Shown: positions 17,533-28,170 of the stretch, one piece after another | Layout of the letters: each line of letters opens with the position of its first letter | Position numbering within the stretch: the stretch's first letter is position 1 | Assembly (NCBI RefSeq): GCF_016758255.1 | Contig: NZ_QYAD01000004.1 | Location: 62,001 to 126,000 of the forward strand | Direction: 5' to 3' | DNA: 64,000 bases | Source: Leucobacter chromiireducens subsp. chromiireducens | GTDB taxonomy: Bacteria; Actinomycetota; Actinomycetes; Actinomycetales; Microbacteriaceae | Notes under the pieces: model-generated | Database searches by the model: none | The model's input: the letters and a program-made list of their open reading frames with translations, nothing else | Told to the model about the DNA's origin: nothing | Position numbers and translations under genes: made by a program

Positions 17533-20220
17533 ATGGGAGCCGTCAACAGCTTCGACGCGAAGAGCACCCTCGCCGTCGGCGAGCGGGAGTACGAGATCTA
17601 CCGGATCGATCAGGTCCCAGGTCACGAGCGTCTGCCGTACAGCCTGAAGGTACTGCTCGAGAACCTGCTCCGCACGGAGGATGACGCAAACGTCACCCGC
17701 GCGCACATTGAGGCTCTCGGCAACTGGGATCCGTCGGCTGAGCCCGACACCGAGATCCAGTTCACGCCCGCGCGCGTCATCATGCAGGACTTCACCGGCG
17801 TGCCCTGTGTGGTCGACCTTGCCACCATGCGCGAGGCCGTTGTCGACCTGGGTGGCACGCCCGACAAGATCAACCCGCTCGCACCCGCCGAGATGGTCAT
17901 CGACCACTCGGTCATCTCCGACGTCTACGGCACCGCAGGCGCGGCTGCCCGCAACGTGGAGATCGAGTACCAGCGCAACGGCGAGCGCTACCAGTTCCTC
18001 CGCTGGGGCCAGGGCGCGTTCGACGAGTTCAAGGTCGTTCCCCCGGGGACCGGCATCGTGCACCAGGTCAACATCGAGTACCTTGCGCGCGTCACGTTCA
18101 CCCGCGAGGTGGACGGCAAGCTGCAGGCGTACCCCGACACCTGTGTCGGCACTGACTCGCACACCACCATGGAGAACGGCCTCGGCGTTCTCGGCTGGGG
18201 TGTTGGCGGCATCGAGGCTGAGGCAGCCATGCTGGGCCAGCCCATCTCCATGCTTATCCCGCGCGTTGTGGGCTTCAAGCTCTCGGGCAAGATCCCCGCT
18301 GGCGTGACCGCGACCGATGTCGTGCTCACGATCACGCAGATGCTCCGCAAGCACGGCGTCGTCGGCAAGTTTGTCGAGTTCTACGGCGAGGGTGTTGGTT
18401 CCGTGCCGCTCGCGAACCGCGCCACCATCGGCAACATGAGCCCCGAGTTCGGTTCGACCGCGGCGATGTTCCCGGTCGACGACGTCACCCTCGACTACCT
18501 GCGCCTCACCGGCCGTAGCGAAGAGCAGATCGAGCTCATCAAGGCGTACACGCAGGCGCAGGGCATGTGGCACGACCCCGCCGTTGAGCCCTCGTTCAGT
18601 GAGTACCTTGAGCTGGACCTCAGCACGGTGGTGTCCTCGATCGCCGGCCCGAAGCGCCCGCAGGATCGCATCGAGCTCACCGCAGCGAAGACGCAGTTCG
18701 AGACCGATCTCAAGAACTACGCCGCGGCAGCGAACCCCGCCAAGGTGAAGGATCAGGCCGGCAACGAGTTCGAGCTCGATCACGGCGCGGTCACCCTCGC
18801 CTCGATCACCTCCTGCACGAACACCTCGAACCCTTCCGTGATGCTCGCCGCCGGCGTGCTCGCTCGCAACGCGGTTGCGAAGGGCCTGAAGGCGCAGCCG
18901 TGGGTCAAGACCACGCTCGCTCCCGGATCCAAGGTAGTGACGGACTACTACGAGAAGTCCGGCCTGAACCAGGACCTCGAGGCGCTCGGCTTCTACACGG
19001 TCGGGTACGGCTGCGTCACTTGCATCGGTAACTCGGGCCCCCTCAACGAGGAGATCTCGCAGGCGGTCAACGACAACGACCTCGCGGTCACCGCTGTCCT
19101 CTCGGGTAACCGTAACTTCGAGGGTCGCATCAACCCGGACATCAAGATGAATTACCTCGCGAGCCCCCCGCTCGTGATCGCGTACTCGCTTGCCGGCACG
19201 ATGGACTTCGACTTCGAGACTCAGGCGCTGGGGCAGGACCAGGACGGTAACGACGTCTTCCTCCGCGACATCTGGCCCGACCCCACCGAGGTGCAGAAGA
19301 TCGCCGACGCATCCATCGACTCGGACATGTTCAAGTCGAAGTACGCGACGGTCTTCGATGGCGACGAGCACTGGACCTCGCTGCCCACCCCGGACGGGAA
19401 CACCTTCGCGTGGGATGAGAAGTCGACCTACGTACGCAAGGCGCCCTACTTCGAGGGCATGACGCTCGAGCCGGTGCCCGTCACCGACATCTCCAGCGCC
19501 CGCGTCCTCGCGAAGCTGGGCGATTCGGTTACGACTGACCACATCAGCCCCGCGGGCAGCTTCCGCGCCGAGACGCCTGCTGGCCAGTACCTGATCGAGA
19601 ATGGCATCGCCGTTCGCGACTTCAACACCTACGGCTCGCGCCGCGGCAACCACGAGGTCATGATTCGCGGCACCTTCGCGAACATCCGCCTGCGCAACCA
19701 GCTGCTTGCGGCTGAGAATGATGGCGCTGGCGTCGAGGGTGGCTTCACCCGCGACTTCACGCTCGAGGGCGGCCCCAAGTCGTACATCTACGACGCGTCG
19801 CAGAACTACCAGGCAGCTGGTGTTCCGCTCGTGGTGCTTGGTGGCAAGGAGTACGGCTCGGGCTCGTCGCGCGACTGGGCGGCGAAGGGCACCCGCCTGC
19901 TGGGCGTCAAGGCCGTCATCACCGAGAGCTTCGAGCGTATTCACCGCTCGAACCTGATCGGTATGGGCGTGCTGCCGCTGCAGTTCCCGGCGGGCGAGAG
20001 CGCAGATTCGCTCGGCCTTGACGGCACCGAGTCCTTCGACATCGTCGGCGTCACCGCGCTGAACGAGGGTGTCACCCCGAAGACGGTCGCGGTCACCGCC
20101 ACGAAGGAAGACGGCAGCACCGTCAGCTTCGACGCGGTCGTGCGCATCGACACCCCGGGCGAAGCCGACTACTACCGCAACGGCGGCATCCTGCAGTACG
20201 TGCTCCGTTCGCTGGTCTAG
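17533..20220 (+). CDS. acnA: Aconitate hydratase A
   Basis: Interconverts citrate and isocitrate in the TCA cycle with a [4Fe-4S] cluster. It has 895 residues, the usual AcnA/IRP-type length. Cluster ligands are visible in [14 protein letters not shown] and [11 protein letters not shown]. The C-terminal swivel domain has [16 protein letters not shown] and [20 protein letters not shown]. The ATG at 17533 follows TGGAGGAG. The promoter carries an operator-like inverted repeat. A very stable hairpin terminator follows. Being an Fe-S enzyme, it depends on the Suf system encoded at 45.8-49.8 kb. Confidence 0.98.
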   Translation: MGAVNSFDAKSTLAVGEREYEIYRIDQVPGHERLPYSLKVLLENLLRTEDDANVTRAHIEALGNWDPSAEPDTEIQFTPARVIMQDFTGVPCVVDLATMREAVVDLGGTPDKINPLAPAEMVIDHSVISDVYGTAGAAARNVEIEYQRNGERYQFLRWGQGAFDEFKVVPPGTGIVHQVNIEYLARVTFTREVDGKLQAYPDTCVGTDSHTTMENGLGVLGWGVGGIEAEAAMLGQPISMLIPRVVGFKLSGKIPAGVTATDVVLTITQMLRKHGVVGKFVEFYGEGVGSVPLANRATIGNMSPEFGSTAAMFPVDDVTLDYLRLTGRSEEQIELIKAYTQAQGMWHDPAVEPSFSEYLELDLSTVVSSIAGPKRPQDRIELTAAKTQFETDLKNYAAAANPAKVKDQAGNEFELDHGAVTLASITSCTNTSNPSVMLAAGVLARNAVAKGLKAQPWVKTTLAPGSKVVTDYYEKSGLNQDLEALGFYTVGYGCVTCIGNSGPLNEEISQAVNDNDLAVTAVLSGNRNFEGRINPDIKMNYLASPPLVIAYSLAGTMDFDFETQALGQDQDGNDVFLRDIWPDPTEVQKIADASIDSDMFKSKYATVFDGDEHWTSLPTPDGNTFAWDEKSTYVRKAPYFEGMTLEPVPVTDISSARVLAKLGDSVTTDHISPAGSFRAETPAGQYLIENGIAVRDFNTYGSRRGNHEVMIRGTFANIRLRNQLLAAENDGAGVEGGFTRDFTLEGGPKSYIYDASQNYQAAGVPLVVLGGKEYGSGSSRDWAAKGTRLLGVKAVITESFERIHRSNLIGMGVLPLQFPAGESADSLGLDGTESFDIVGVTALNEGVTPKTVAVTATKEDGSTVSFDAVVRIDTPGEADYYRNGGILQYVLRSLV

Positions 20221-20239
20221 TCACCGGCATCTCCTGGAG

Positions 20240-20286
20240 AGAACGCACAGCGCCCCGCACGAATCGTGCGGGGCGCTGTGCGTTCT
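20240..20286 (+). terminator. Terminator hairpin after acnA
   Basis: A perfect 21-bp stem (20240-20260 with 20266-20286) and five-base loop. There is no T-run, but stability is very high. Confidence 0.85.
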
Positions 20287-20448
20287 GCCGCCCACCGATA
20301 CGCCGCAGAAAGGAGGGGTCATTACTCTGACCCTTCACGAGATTCCCACGTCCAACGCCGTCGCGCTCCCATCGTGTGAGCACGGCGTGGCCGGCCCCAC
20401 CCCGGCGATACGCGGGCCGGTCTGCTCAGCGCGGTATCCGCCGCCGGG

Positions 20449-20454
20449 TAGACT
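20449..20454 (+). promoter_or_regulatory. -10 box upstream of dxs
   Basis: TAGACT lies 48 bases before the preferred dxs start and gives a leader of about 40 bases that includes the AAGGGGAGG ribosome binding site. No clear -35 is seen. Confidence 0.4.
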
Positions 20455-20501
20455 GATGGGATGCTCCGCCGCACGTGGCGGGCTGAAGGGGAGGTATGCG
20501 G

Positions 20502-22424
20502 GTGGCGATCCTGGATGGAATCGACGGTCCACGCGATCTCGATCACCTGACCCCAGAGGAGTGTCGCACGCTCGCTGCTGAGATCCGCGAGTTTCTCATC
20601 GCTGAAGTCGCGAAGACTGGCGGCCATCTCGGCCCCAACCTCGGTGTGGTTGAGCTGACCATCGCCATGCACCGGGTGTTTGAGTCGCCGCGTGACCCGA
20701 TCGTCTTCGACACGGGGCACCAGAGCTACGTGCACAAGCTTCTCACCGGCCGCAAGGACTTCTCGCTGCTTCGCCGTCGCGGGGGTCTCGCCGGTTACCC
20801 ACAGCGCGCAGAGTCCGAGCATGACATCGTCGAGAGCTCGCACGCTTCCAGCTCGTTGAGCTGGGCGGACGGCATCTCACGCGCCTTCGCCCGCACCGGC
20901 CAGGAGAACCGCCATGTGGTCGCGCTGGTCGGCGACGGCGCACTCACGGGCGGAATGACCTGGGAAGCGCTCAACAACATCACTGACGATAATGATCGGA
21001 ACCTCGTCATTGTCGTCAACGACAATGGTCGTTCGTATGCACCGACGATCGGCGGGATGGCGCGCTTCCTGAACTCCGTCCGGTCGAAGGACACCTATCG
21101 TGACCTTCAGGAGGGGAGCGAGAAGCTCTTCTCCCGCTTCGGTCGCCCCGGCCGCACCATTTACCGCGGGGCCCGCGGTGCGCTGCACGGTTTTCTCAGC
21201 CGTGCCAGCAACAACGACCACCTATACTCCAACCTCGATATCAAGTATCTCGGTCCTGTGGACGGCCACGATCTCGCCGCGGTCGAAGAGGTGTTGCGTC
21301 AGGCCAAGGGCTACGGCCGGCCCACGCTGGTGCACGTCATCACAGAGAAGGGACGCGGCTACGCTCCCGCGGAAAACGACGAGGCAGATCAGTTCCACTC
21401 GGTGGGCCAGATCAATCCGGGCAACGGTGAACCCGTTTCGGTCTCAAGTGGTCCCAGCTGGACGGGTGTCTTCCGAGATCGGATCGTGGAACTCGCCGAC
21501 ACGGACGAGCGGATCGTGGGGATCACCGCGGCGATGCTCGCCCCGACCGGGCTCGACGCGCTTGCGGAGCGACACCCCGGCCGCGTCTACGACGTTGGTA
21601 TCGCTGAGCAGCACGCAGTCACCAGCGCCGCCGGCCTGGCGTACGGGGGCTTGCACCCTGTCGTAGCGATCTACGCGACCTTCATGAATCGCGCCTTCGA
21701 TCAGTTGCTGATGGATGTGGCGCTCCACCGCGCTGGCGTGACCTTTGTGCTCGATCGAGCTGGCCTCACGGGACCAGACGGCGCCAGCCACAATGGCGTG
21801 TGGGATCTGGCCACGCTGCAGGTCGTTCCCGGCATTCGGATCGCGTCTCCCCGCGACGAGGCGTCGCTCCGAGAGCTCTTGGGCGAGGCGGTCGCAATCA
21901 CCGACGGCCCAACGGTCATCCGCTACCCGAAGGGCTCCGTTGGAGCCCCACTTCCCGCTGTGCGGCGCACCGAAGATGGCGTGGACATTCTGCGCGAGGT
22001 GCCGCCTGAGGCGAGCGAACGCGATGTGCTCTTCGTGACCGTCGGCCCGATGGCTCACATCGCGCGTGAAGCTGCTGAGCTCCTCGCCGCGCAGGGAATC
22101 TCGTCGACCGTTGTCGATCCTCGTTGGGTGGTTCCCGTCGCAGCCTCGGTGGTCGATCTGGCTCGCACCCATCGGCTCCTCATCAGCATTGAGGATGGCA
22201 TCCGGGTCGGAGGTGTCGGCACTCGAATTCGGCAGGCGCTCCGCGATGCCGCTGTCGATACAGCAGTCAGTGAGCTGGGCACACCCGACGAGTTCCCGGC
22301 ACACGCGAGTCGCGATGAGCTGCTGGAGGACGCGGGGCTCACCGCCGCGCAGATTGCAGCTGATGTTTCCGCGCAGGTGCGCGGAGACAAGATCCCGATC
22401 GCGCGGCCTGATCACGCAATCTAG
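20502..22424 (+). CDS. dxs: 1-deoxy-D-xylulose-5-phosphate synthase
   Basis: A thiamine-diphosphate enzyme that condenses pyruvate and glyceraldehyde 3-phosphate, the first step of the MEP isoprenoid pathway. About 640 residues. Visible motifs are TGGHLGPNLGVVELTIAMH, FDTGHQSYVHKLLTGR and the ThDP-binding VGDGALTGGMTWEALNNI, then the pyrimidine domain with YDVGIAEQHAVTSAAG. The GTG at 20502 lies seven bases after AAGGGGAGG; the ATG at 20496 is only one base away and less likely. Monocistronic, with no terminator recognised before the convergent HNH gene. Confidence 0.96.
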   Translation: MAILDGIDGPRDLDHLTPEECRTLAAEIREFLIAEVAKTGGHLGPNLGVVELTIAMHRVFESPRDPIVFDTGHQSYVHKLLTGRKDFSLLRRRGGLAGYPQRAESEHDIVESSHASSSLSWADGISRAFARTGQENRHVVALVGDGALTGGMTWEALNNITDDNDRNLVIVVNDNGRSYAPTIGGMARFLNSVRSKDTYRDLQEGSEKLFSRFGRPGRTIYRGARGALHGFLSRASNNDHLYSNLDIKYLGPVDGHDLAAVEEVLRQAKGYGRPTLVHVITEKGRGYAPAENDEADQFHSVGQINPGNGEPVSVSSGPSWTGVFRDRIVELADTDERIVGITAAMLAPTGLDALAERHPGRVYDVGIAEQHAVTSAAGLAYGGLHPVVAIYATFMNRAFDQLLMDVALHRAGVTFVLDRAGLTGPDGASHNGVWDLATLQVVPGIRIASPRDEASLRELLGEAVAITDGPTVIRYPKGSVGAPLPAVRRTEDGVDILREVPPEASERDVLFVTVGPMAHIAREAAELLAAQGISSTVVDPRWVVPVAASVVDLARTHRLLISIEDGIRVGGVGTRIRQALRDAAVDTAVSELGTPDEFPAHASRDELLEDAGLTAAQIAADVSAQVRGDKIPIARPDHAI

Positions 22425-22579
22425 TCCTCCGGAGACCATACGAGGGGTGCTCGTCCTCTCCGAACGCGCAGTCACTTCGACGTAGTTCTGAACCTCGTCT
22501 ACTTCGTAGTGGCATTCCGACCACAGGCCGGGAACATGCACCGCGGATCGTGAACCCGCGTTGGTGAAACCCACCCACG

Positions 22580-24574
22580 CTAAAAGGGATGGTCGTCCGG
22601 CGCTTCTTCCTCCACCGGCCCCGGCGGAACGAGGGGCCAGGCCGAGGGTGCTGGCAGTCCTGGCGATGCTGACGATACGGGTGGTGGTGTCCCGGTGTGC
22701 GCGTGTTTCTGGAATCTCACCCGGCTTGGCGGTTCGTCCTCGTACACGCGTCCGGTTGGGGATCGCCAGCGCATTGTCCCGTCCGGCAACAAACGGTGGT
22801 CCCAGTCAGAGTTGTGCTTCATGGTGTGGTGGCCTCGGCAGAGGTGTGCGAGGTTGTTTGTTGATGTCGTGCCGCCGTCTGCTGCGGGGATCGTGTGGTC
22901 GATATCGCAGCGGTTCACCGGCACCCGGCAGCCAGGGAATCTACAGTGCAGGTCGCGGGCGCCGAGGAAGCGGCGCATCTGTGCACTGGGGCGATACCGA
23001 TCCACACTCAGTACATCCCCCCTCTCACCGGACACGGTGACTTTCTCCCAGAAGTCCGCGTGACCTGCGTATCCGCGGATCTGTTCGGGGTCGATGGGTC
23101 CGGATCCGATGAGTTCGGCATCCGTGAACTCCGGCGGCGCCGAAGCAGTGGAGTCAGTGCCGGTCGGTGAGTTGGTGCCCGGGGGTGCTGTGGTGGTCAC
23201 CACGACCTGGATGTGCGCCCGCACCGCCTCCTCCGGAGACCCCGCAACCAGCCGCATCGGATCCCCGGCAAGGAGCAAGTCCCGGAACACATCCGTGCGG
23301 GTCTGCGCGCGACTGCGCTTGGGAAGCCCTGCCCGGATTTCTCGCACCCCGGGACGCCCGCCTTTCATGCCCGGACGGAGTTCCCGGAGCATGCGCCGTC
23401 GTTCTGCGACACTCTGTGCTCTCACACCCCGTGGCTTGCGCGTGGGGTGCGCGGGTGACGCTTCACCCGTGCCCGTGCCGGTGCCGGTGCCTGCACCCGC
23501 GGAAACACCATCGCGACCAGTGAGGGTGCGTGTGAGTTGGTGCTCGGTGACTTCCGCGGACTTCGCGAGCCGCGTCAGACGATCATGAATCGCATACGCC
23601 ACCGGTGACGGCATGAACGCCACCAGTTCCGCCATCCCGTTCTCATGATCACGCACCCACACTTTTCGCTCACACTCCGGCGCTGGAACGGGGACGCCGC
23701 TAGCAGCAGTGCTAGCTTCCGGGTCGAGGTTGTTCGGGGCAGCGCCGTCGGGATCGGTGCTCGTTGGGTCGGTGCTGGCCGGGTCAGTGCTAGATGGGTC
23801 ATCGGCCGTGGGATCAATGCCCGGGAATAGGGCCGGCTTCGGAAGGGTTCTCGCGAGTTCACGGGCAAGCTTCCGCGCGATCGGCCGCAAACGCTGCGGA
23901 GTCTGGGACTCAGCACGCCGCAGCACCTCCGCCTCGTATCTGCCCCGCACACGCACCGAATCTGGATCCTGCCCAAGGCCCAGCGCGTCCGCGGATTCCA
24001 CGAGTGCGCGGACGTGCTCGGGAGAAACCTGCCCGGTGAGCATACGTGGCAGGGTGGCCGGGAAACGCATCGTGAGCGCGCTCGCAAGGTTCAGATCGCG
24101 TTCCACGATGTGTTCGCTCTGATGAAGGGCGGTCGCGATCTCGGCACGCAGGGAACGGTACGGGATGTCGCCGCTGCCGGAAGGGGCACGGTGCACCGCG
24201 GTCTCCATCGCGAAGGAGAGAACGTTCAGGCGTGCGGCGGTGAGGATGTTCTGGAAGCGAGAGAACTGTTCCAGCATGCCGACCACGTCATCGACCACCC
24301 GAACAGAGAACACGGGTGGGATGACACCGGGGGCGGCGGACGCGAATGCTTTGGTGATGAGCTCGGTGGGGTCGAACTCCGGGGCAGCAGGAGAGTCGGG
24401 AGCGGAAGATCCGGGGGCGGGTCCCACGCCGGAATGGGGTCGGCGCGTAGGGTAAGCGGGCGCAGAGGAGGCCGCGCCGGTTGCCGGAGCGGGGGTCTTC
24501 TGGAAACGCACCCGGGAAGCCCGGCGCGGCGCGAGCGGCGAGCCAGTAGCGGGAGAACCTCGGGTGGTGGTCAT
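22580..24574 (-). CDS. DUF222/HNH endonuclease domain protein (13E12 repeat-like family)
   Basis: A 664-residue protein of the actinobacterial DUF222-HNH family, often present in many copies per genome and of unknown role. The DUF222 helical region spans roughly residues 85-420. A low-complexity Ser/Thr/Asp/Pro stretch with STDP repeats interrupts it, and a Gly-Thr run (GTGTGTGTGE) follows later. The HNH nuclease motif near the C-terminus reads HCRFPGCRVP, CDIDHTIPAADGG and NLAHLCRGHHTMKH. The motif SRVRFQK occurs near both ends. The ATG at 24574 was preferred over an in-frame ATG 62 codons upstream, which adds a non-conserved tail. Confidence 0.88.
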   Translation of the reverse strand: MTTTRGSPATGSPLAPRRASRVRFQKTPAPATGAASSAPAYPTRRPHSGVGPAPGSSAPDSPAAPEFDPTELITKAFASAAPGVIPPVFSVRVVDDVVGMLEQFSRFQNILTAARLNVLSFAMETAVHRAPSGSGDIPYRSLRAEIATALHQSEHIVERDLNLASALTMRFPATLPRMLTGQVSPEHVRALVESADALGLGQDPDSVRVRGRYEAEVLRRAESQTPQRLRPIARKLARELARTLPKPALFPGIDPTADDPSSTDPASTDPTSTDPDGAAPNNLDPEASTAASGVPVPAPECERKVWVRDHENGMAELVAFMPSPVAYAIHDRLTRLAKSAEVTEHQLTRTLTGRDGVSAGAGTGTGTGTGEASPAHPTRKPRGVRAQSVAERRRMLRELRPGMKGGRPGVREIRAGLPKRSRAQTRTDVFRDLLLAGDPMRLVAGSPEEAVRAHIQVVVTTTAPPGTNSPTGTDSTASAPPEFTDAELIGSGPIDPEQIRGYAGHADFWEKVTVSGERGDVLSVDRYRPSAQMRRFLGARDLHCRFPGCRVPVNRCDIDHTIPAADGGTTSTNNLAHLCRGHHTMKHNSDWDHRLLPDGTMRWRSPTGRVYEDEPPSRVRFQKHAHTGTPPPVSSASPGLPAPSAWPLVPPGPVEEEAPDDHPF

Positions 24575-24732
24575 GTGCTCATTCAAGCAGTGACCACTGA
24601 CATTCAGACCCCAGAAAACCGCGGAAACACGCGGCAAAACAGGACACCGTGAGGAAGCCCTGATCCCACTCTGGAAAGTCCCCTCACCCTCAAGTAGAGA
24701 GAGAACATGCGATGCAGTAGGTGAGAAAGCAG

Positions 24733-24762
24733 GTGTGGCCCCGGCCGAGGCCGGGGCCACAC
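24733..24762 (-). terminator. Terminator hairpin after fadB
   Basis: A perfect 13-bp stem (24733-24745 with 24750-24762) and four-base loop lie about 30 bases after the fadB stop on the minus strand, with a modest T-rich tail. Confidence 0.75.
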
Positions 24763-24790
24763 GCAGCGTCGTGATTGACGAGGGAGGGGG

Positions 24791-26926
24791 TTAGCCCGCC
24801 GCCGCGATACGCGGATCGTGGAAGGTGCCGCCGAAGGTACGCTCGCTTGCGCCCACACGATCCAGGTACGGCGTCGCGCCACCCGCTTGGAAGGGCCAGC
24901 CGGCGCCCAGGATGAGGCACAGGTCGATATCCTCGGCCGCAGCAACCACGCCTTCGTCGAGCATGATCTTGATCTCGCCAGCGAGCTCATCCTCCACGCG
25001 GCGGAGGATCTCTTCCTCGCTCACGGCCGTCGAACCCAGCTTGAGCGCCTTTCGGCCCGCCTTCGACAGATCCTCAACCTTGCCCTGCTTCGACTTCACG
25101 AGCGGGGCTTCCACCTCAGCAAGCGCGTGCAGGTTCGGTGAGGCGTAGAAACGCTCAGGGAATGCGCTCACCATCGTGTCCTGTACGTGTGCCGCAACCT
25201 TCCAGCCCACCAGGTCGATCAGCTCGAACGGACCCATCGGCAGGCCGATCGGGGCAAGCGAACGCTCGACCACGGGCATCGGGGTGCCCTCATCGAGCGC
25301 CCGCGCTGCTTCGCCCATTACCTTAGCGAGCAGACGGTTCACCACGAAGCCCGGGCGGTCGGCGGTGATCACGGCGCTCTTGCCGAGCTTACGCGCCGCA
25401 ACCATGGCGGTGGCAAGCGTCGCGTCGTCGGTGCTCGGCGTCTTCACAACCTCGATGAGCGGCATCACCGCGACCGGGTTGAAGAAGTGGAAGCCTACGA
25501 GTCGCTCAGGGTGCGCGAGCTTCGCACCGATCTCCTCCACGGAGAGCGAAGAAGTATTCGTGGCGATCACCGCGGTCTCCGAGATGATCGGCTCGATCTC
25601 TGCGAAGACCTGCTGCTTGACACCGAGTTCTTCGAACACAGCCTCGATCACCCAATCACAATCGGCGAACAGTGCCTTGTCGGTCGTGCCGCTCACGAGG
25701 GCCTTCACCTGGTTCGCGTCGTCCGAGGACAGCCGGCCCTTGTCGCGCAGCTTGTCGACCTCACCACGGATGTACTCGAGGCCCTTATCCACGCGGCCCT
25801 GATCCAAGTCCGTGATGACCACGGGGACACGAAGCTTCCGCGCAAAGAGCAGCGCGAACTGGCTGGCCATCAGGCCTGCGCCGATGACGCCAACCTTCTG
25901 CACAGGCTTCGCGAGCGACTTGTCCGGCGCGCCAGCGGGTCGCTTCGCACGCTTCTGCACGAGGTCGAACGCGTAGATCGACGCGACGAACTGATCACCC
26001 GCGATGAGCTCGGTCAGCGCATCGTCCTCGCGCTCGAAACCGCGCGTCAAGTCGTTGTCCTTCGCGGCGCTCAGCAGGTCAAGCGCGACGTAGGGCGCCT
26101 TCGCAGCCGTACCAATGCGCGCCTTGAGCATGTCGCGAGCGATCTTGATCGCAGCGGGCCACTTGGTGAGGCGCTCGAGCTTGCCAGGAACGTTCGGACG
26201 TTCCACCTTCTTCGCACCGCTCACCACTGCATCCGCCCACGCAAGCGACTCCTCAAGGAAACTTGCGGAACCAAACAGCTCGTCGAACAGGCCCATCTCC
26301 TTCGCCTGCGCCGGCTTGAGCATGCGGTTGTTCTTCAGCGGGTTGGAGACGATCACCTCGAGCGCCTTCTCGATCCCGATCAGATTGGGAACGATGGTGG
26401 CGCCGCCCCAACCGGGAATGATGCCGAGGAAGACCTCAGGGAAGGCGAGGGCCGCGGCCGACGCGTCGACTGAGCGGTAGGTGCAGTGCAGCGCGATCTC
26501 CATCGCGCCGCCGAGCGCGAGGCCGTTCACAAACGCGAACGAGGGCACGCCCACGGTGCCGAGCTTGCCAAGGATGTGGTGGCCGTACTGAGCCATGAGT
26601 CGGGCGTTCTCGGCGGTGGCGAGCGTGGAAACCTTCGAGAGGTCCGCGCCAGCGGCGAAGATGAACGGCTTGCCCGTGATACCCACTGCTGTGATCTCGC
26701 CGACGGCCGCACGCTTCGTGAGCTCGTCGAGCACGCCGCCGAGTCGCTCGAGCGTGCGCGGCCCGAGCGTGTTCGGCCGGGTGTGATCCCGCCCATTGTC
26801 CATCGTGATGAGCGCGAGCGTGCCGCCAGAGGCGAGCGCAACATCGCGCACGAACATGTCCGTGATGACCTCGTCGTCCGATGCGGCGAGGAGCGGCGCG
26901 AAGTCGATACCGGTGTAGTCAGTCAT
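24791..26926 (-). CDS. fadB: Fatty-acid oxidation alpha subunit: enoyl-CoA hydratase / 3-hydroxyacyl-CoA dehydrogenase
   Basis: A 711-residue bifunctional beta-oxidation enzyme. The N-terminal crotonase domain, residues 1 to about 300, carries the oxyanion segments ITGKPFIFAAGADLSKV and FVNGLALGGAMEIALHC. The dehydrogenase part has the NAD-binding VGVIGAGLMASQFALLFAR, then VIATNTSSLSVEEI, LVGFHFFNPVAVMPLIEVV and DRPGFVVNRLL. It lies six bases after the thiolase gene on the same strand, so the two form a fadA-fadB operon. The symbol could equally be fadJ; the gene pair does not distinguish them. A hairpin terminator follows. Confidence 0.94.
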   Translation of the reverse strand: MTDYTGIDFAPLLAASDDEVITDMFVRDVALASGGTLALITMDNGRDHTRPNTLGPRTLERLGGVLDELTKRAAVGEITAVGITGKPFIFAAGADLSKVSTLATAENARLMAQYGHHILGKLGTVGVPSFAFVNGLALGGAMEIALHCTYRSVDASAAALAFPEVFLGIIPGWGGATIVPNLIGIEKALEVIVSNPLKNNRMLKPAQAKEMGLFDELFGSASFLEESLAWADAVVSGAKKVERPNVPGKLERLTKWPAAIKIARDMLKARIGTAAKAPYVALDLLSAAKDNDLTRGFEREDDALTELIAGDQFVASIYAFDLVQKRAKRPAGAPDKSLAKPVQKVGVIGAGLMASQFALLFARKLRVPVVITDLDQGRVDKGLEYIRGEVDKLRDKGRLSSDDANQVKALVSGTTDKALFADCDWVIEAVFEELGVKQQVFAEIEPIISETAVIATNTSSLSVEEIGAKLAHPERLVGFHFFNPVAVMPLIEVVKTPSTDDATLATAMVAARKLGKSAVITADRPGFVVNRLLAKVMGEAARALDEGTPMPVVERSLAPIGLPMGPFELIDLVGWKVAAHVQDTMVSAFPERFYASPNLHALAEVEAPLVKSKQGKVEDLSKAGRKALKLGSTAVSEEEILRRVEDELAGEIKIMLDEGVVAAAEDIDLCLILGAGWPFQAGGATPYLDRVGASERTFGGTFHDPRIAAAG

Positions 26927-26932
26927 GGCGAG

Positions 26933-28135
26933 TTACTTGCCCTTCTTGCCGTTGAAGTGAGGATTCTCCCAGATCGCAGTACCGCCCTGGCCCAGGCCAA
27001 CACACATCGCGGTGATGCCGTAGCGCACGTCCGGGCGCTCAGCGAACTGGCGAGCCAGCTGGATCATCAGACGCACGCCCGACGCTGCCAACGGGTGGCC
27101 CAGCGCAATCGCACCGCCCCACGGGTTCACCCGGGGATCCTCATCGGCGATTCCGAAGTGGTCGAGGAACGAGAGCACCTGCACCGCAAACGCCTCGTTG
27201 AGCTCGAACAGCCCGATGTCATCGATCGTAAGGCCCGCGCGCTTCAGCGCCTTCTCGGTGGAGGGCACGGGACCGAGTCCCATCACCTCTGGCTCCACAC
27301 CCGCAAAGCCGAAGCCCACGAGCTTCATCTTCGCGCCGAGACCGAGCTCGCGCGCCGTATCCGCGCCGGCAAGCAGCGACATGGTCGCACCGTCGGTCAG
27401 TGGTGACGAGGTTCCCGCGGTGACGCGACCGTGCGGACGGAACGGCGTCTTGAGACCGGCGAGACCCTCCATCGTGGTCTCGGGCCGGCGGCCCTCATCC
27501 TCAGTCGCGAGGCCCCAGCCAGCCGCAGAGCGCGTGGCAACGGGCACCAGGTCGGCCTGGATGTCGCCGCGATCGTAGGCGGCCTGCACCTTGTGCTGGC
27601 TCAGCATGCCGAAGCGATCGGCGCGCTCCTTCGTGAGTGCCGGGAAGCGGTCGTGCAGACGCTCTGCGGTGAGACCCATGTTCAGCGCATCGGGGCTCAC
27701 CAGCTTCTCTGCAACAAAGCGGGGATTGGGATCGGCGTCGAGGCCGAGCGGGTGACGCCCCATGTGCTCGACACCGCCTGCGACGGCGATGTCGTACTGG
27801 CCGGAGCCGATCGCGGCGCCCATGAACGAGGCAACCGTGAGCGCGCCCGCGCACATGCGATCGAGCGCGAAGCCCGGGACGCTGAGCGGGATCCCAGCAA
27901 GGATCGACACTGTACGGCCGAGGGTGAGGCCCTGGTCGCCCTGCTGCGAGGTTGCGGCAATGCCGACATCGTCGATTCGGTCGAGGGGGAGCGACTCGTT
28001 GCGTGCCAACAGCCCCTGCAGCGCCTTGACCGCGAGGTCGTCGGCGCGGGTTCCCGCGTACATGCCCTTTTCGCCCGCGCGTCCGAAGGGTGTGCGCACC
28101 CCATCTACGAACACGACTTCTCTCATTGCGGCCAC
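26933..28135 (-). CDS. fadA: Acetyl-CoA acyltransferase (3-ketoacyl-CoA thiolase)
   Basis: The thiolytic last step of beta-oxidation, 400 residues. The acyl-accepting Cys95 sits in DRMCAGALT. The catalytic His is in GGAIALGHPLAASGVR, and the second Cys in GITAMCVGLGQGGTAIWE. The GTG at 28135 follows GGAGG at proper spacing; the ATG three codons later (28126) is an alternative. It is the first gene of the fadA-fadB operon. The promoter contains a clear inverted repeat between -35 and -10, implying repression, probably by an acyl-CoA-responsive regulator that is not encoded in this window. Confidence 0.95.
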   Translation of the reverse strand: MAAMREVVFVDGVRTPFGRAGEKGMYAGTRADDLAVKALQGLLARNESLPLDRIDDVGIAATSQQGDQGLTLGRTVSILAGIPLSVPGFALDRMCAGALTVASFMGAAIGSGQYDIAVAGGVEHMGRHPLGLDADPNPRFVAEKLVSPDALNMGLTAERLHDRFPALTKERADRFGMLSQHKVQAAYDRGDIQADLVPVATRSAAGWGLATEDEGRRPETTMEGLAGLKTPFRPHGRVTAGTSSPLTDGATMSLLAGADTARELGLGAKMKLVGFGFAGVEPEVMGLGPVPSTEKALKRAGLTIDDIGLFELNEAFAVQVLSFLDHFGIADEDPRVNPWGGAIALGHPLAASGVRLMIQLARQFAERPDVRYGITAMCVGLGQGGTAIWENPHFNGKKGK

Positions 28136-28170
28136 TTCGCCTCCATCAGGTATGTGATCGGTCTTCCACC

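Noticed and set aside
17080-19944. A 954-codon open frame antisense to acnA
   Set aside because: It is a shadow of the strongly coding acnA frame in high-GC DNA; no ribosome binding site, and its Arg/Val/His-rich composition matches no family.
23463-23498. GTGCCG-type short repeats considered as a CRISPR or minisatellite
   Set aside because: They encode the Gly-Thr run of the HNH protein; there are no spacers.
25187-26473. A 428-codon plus-strand frame inside fadB
   Set aside because: Antisense shadow; fadB has full-length domain support.
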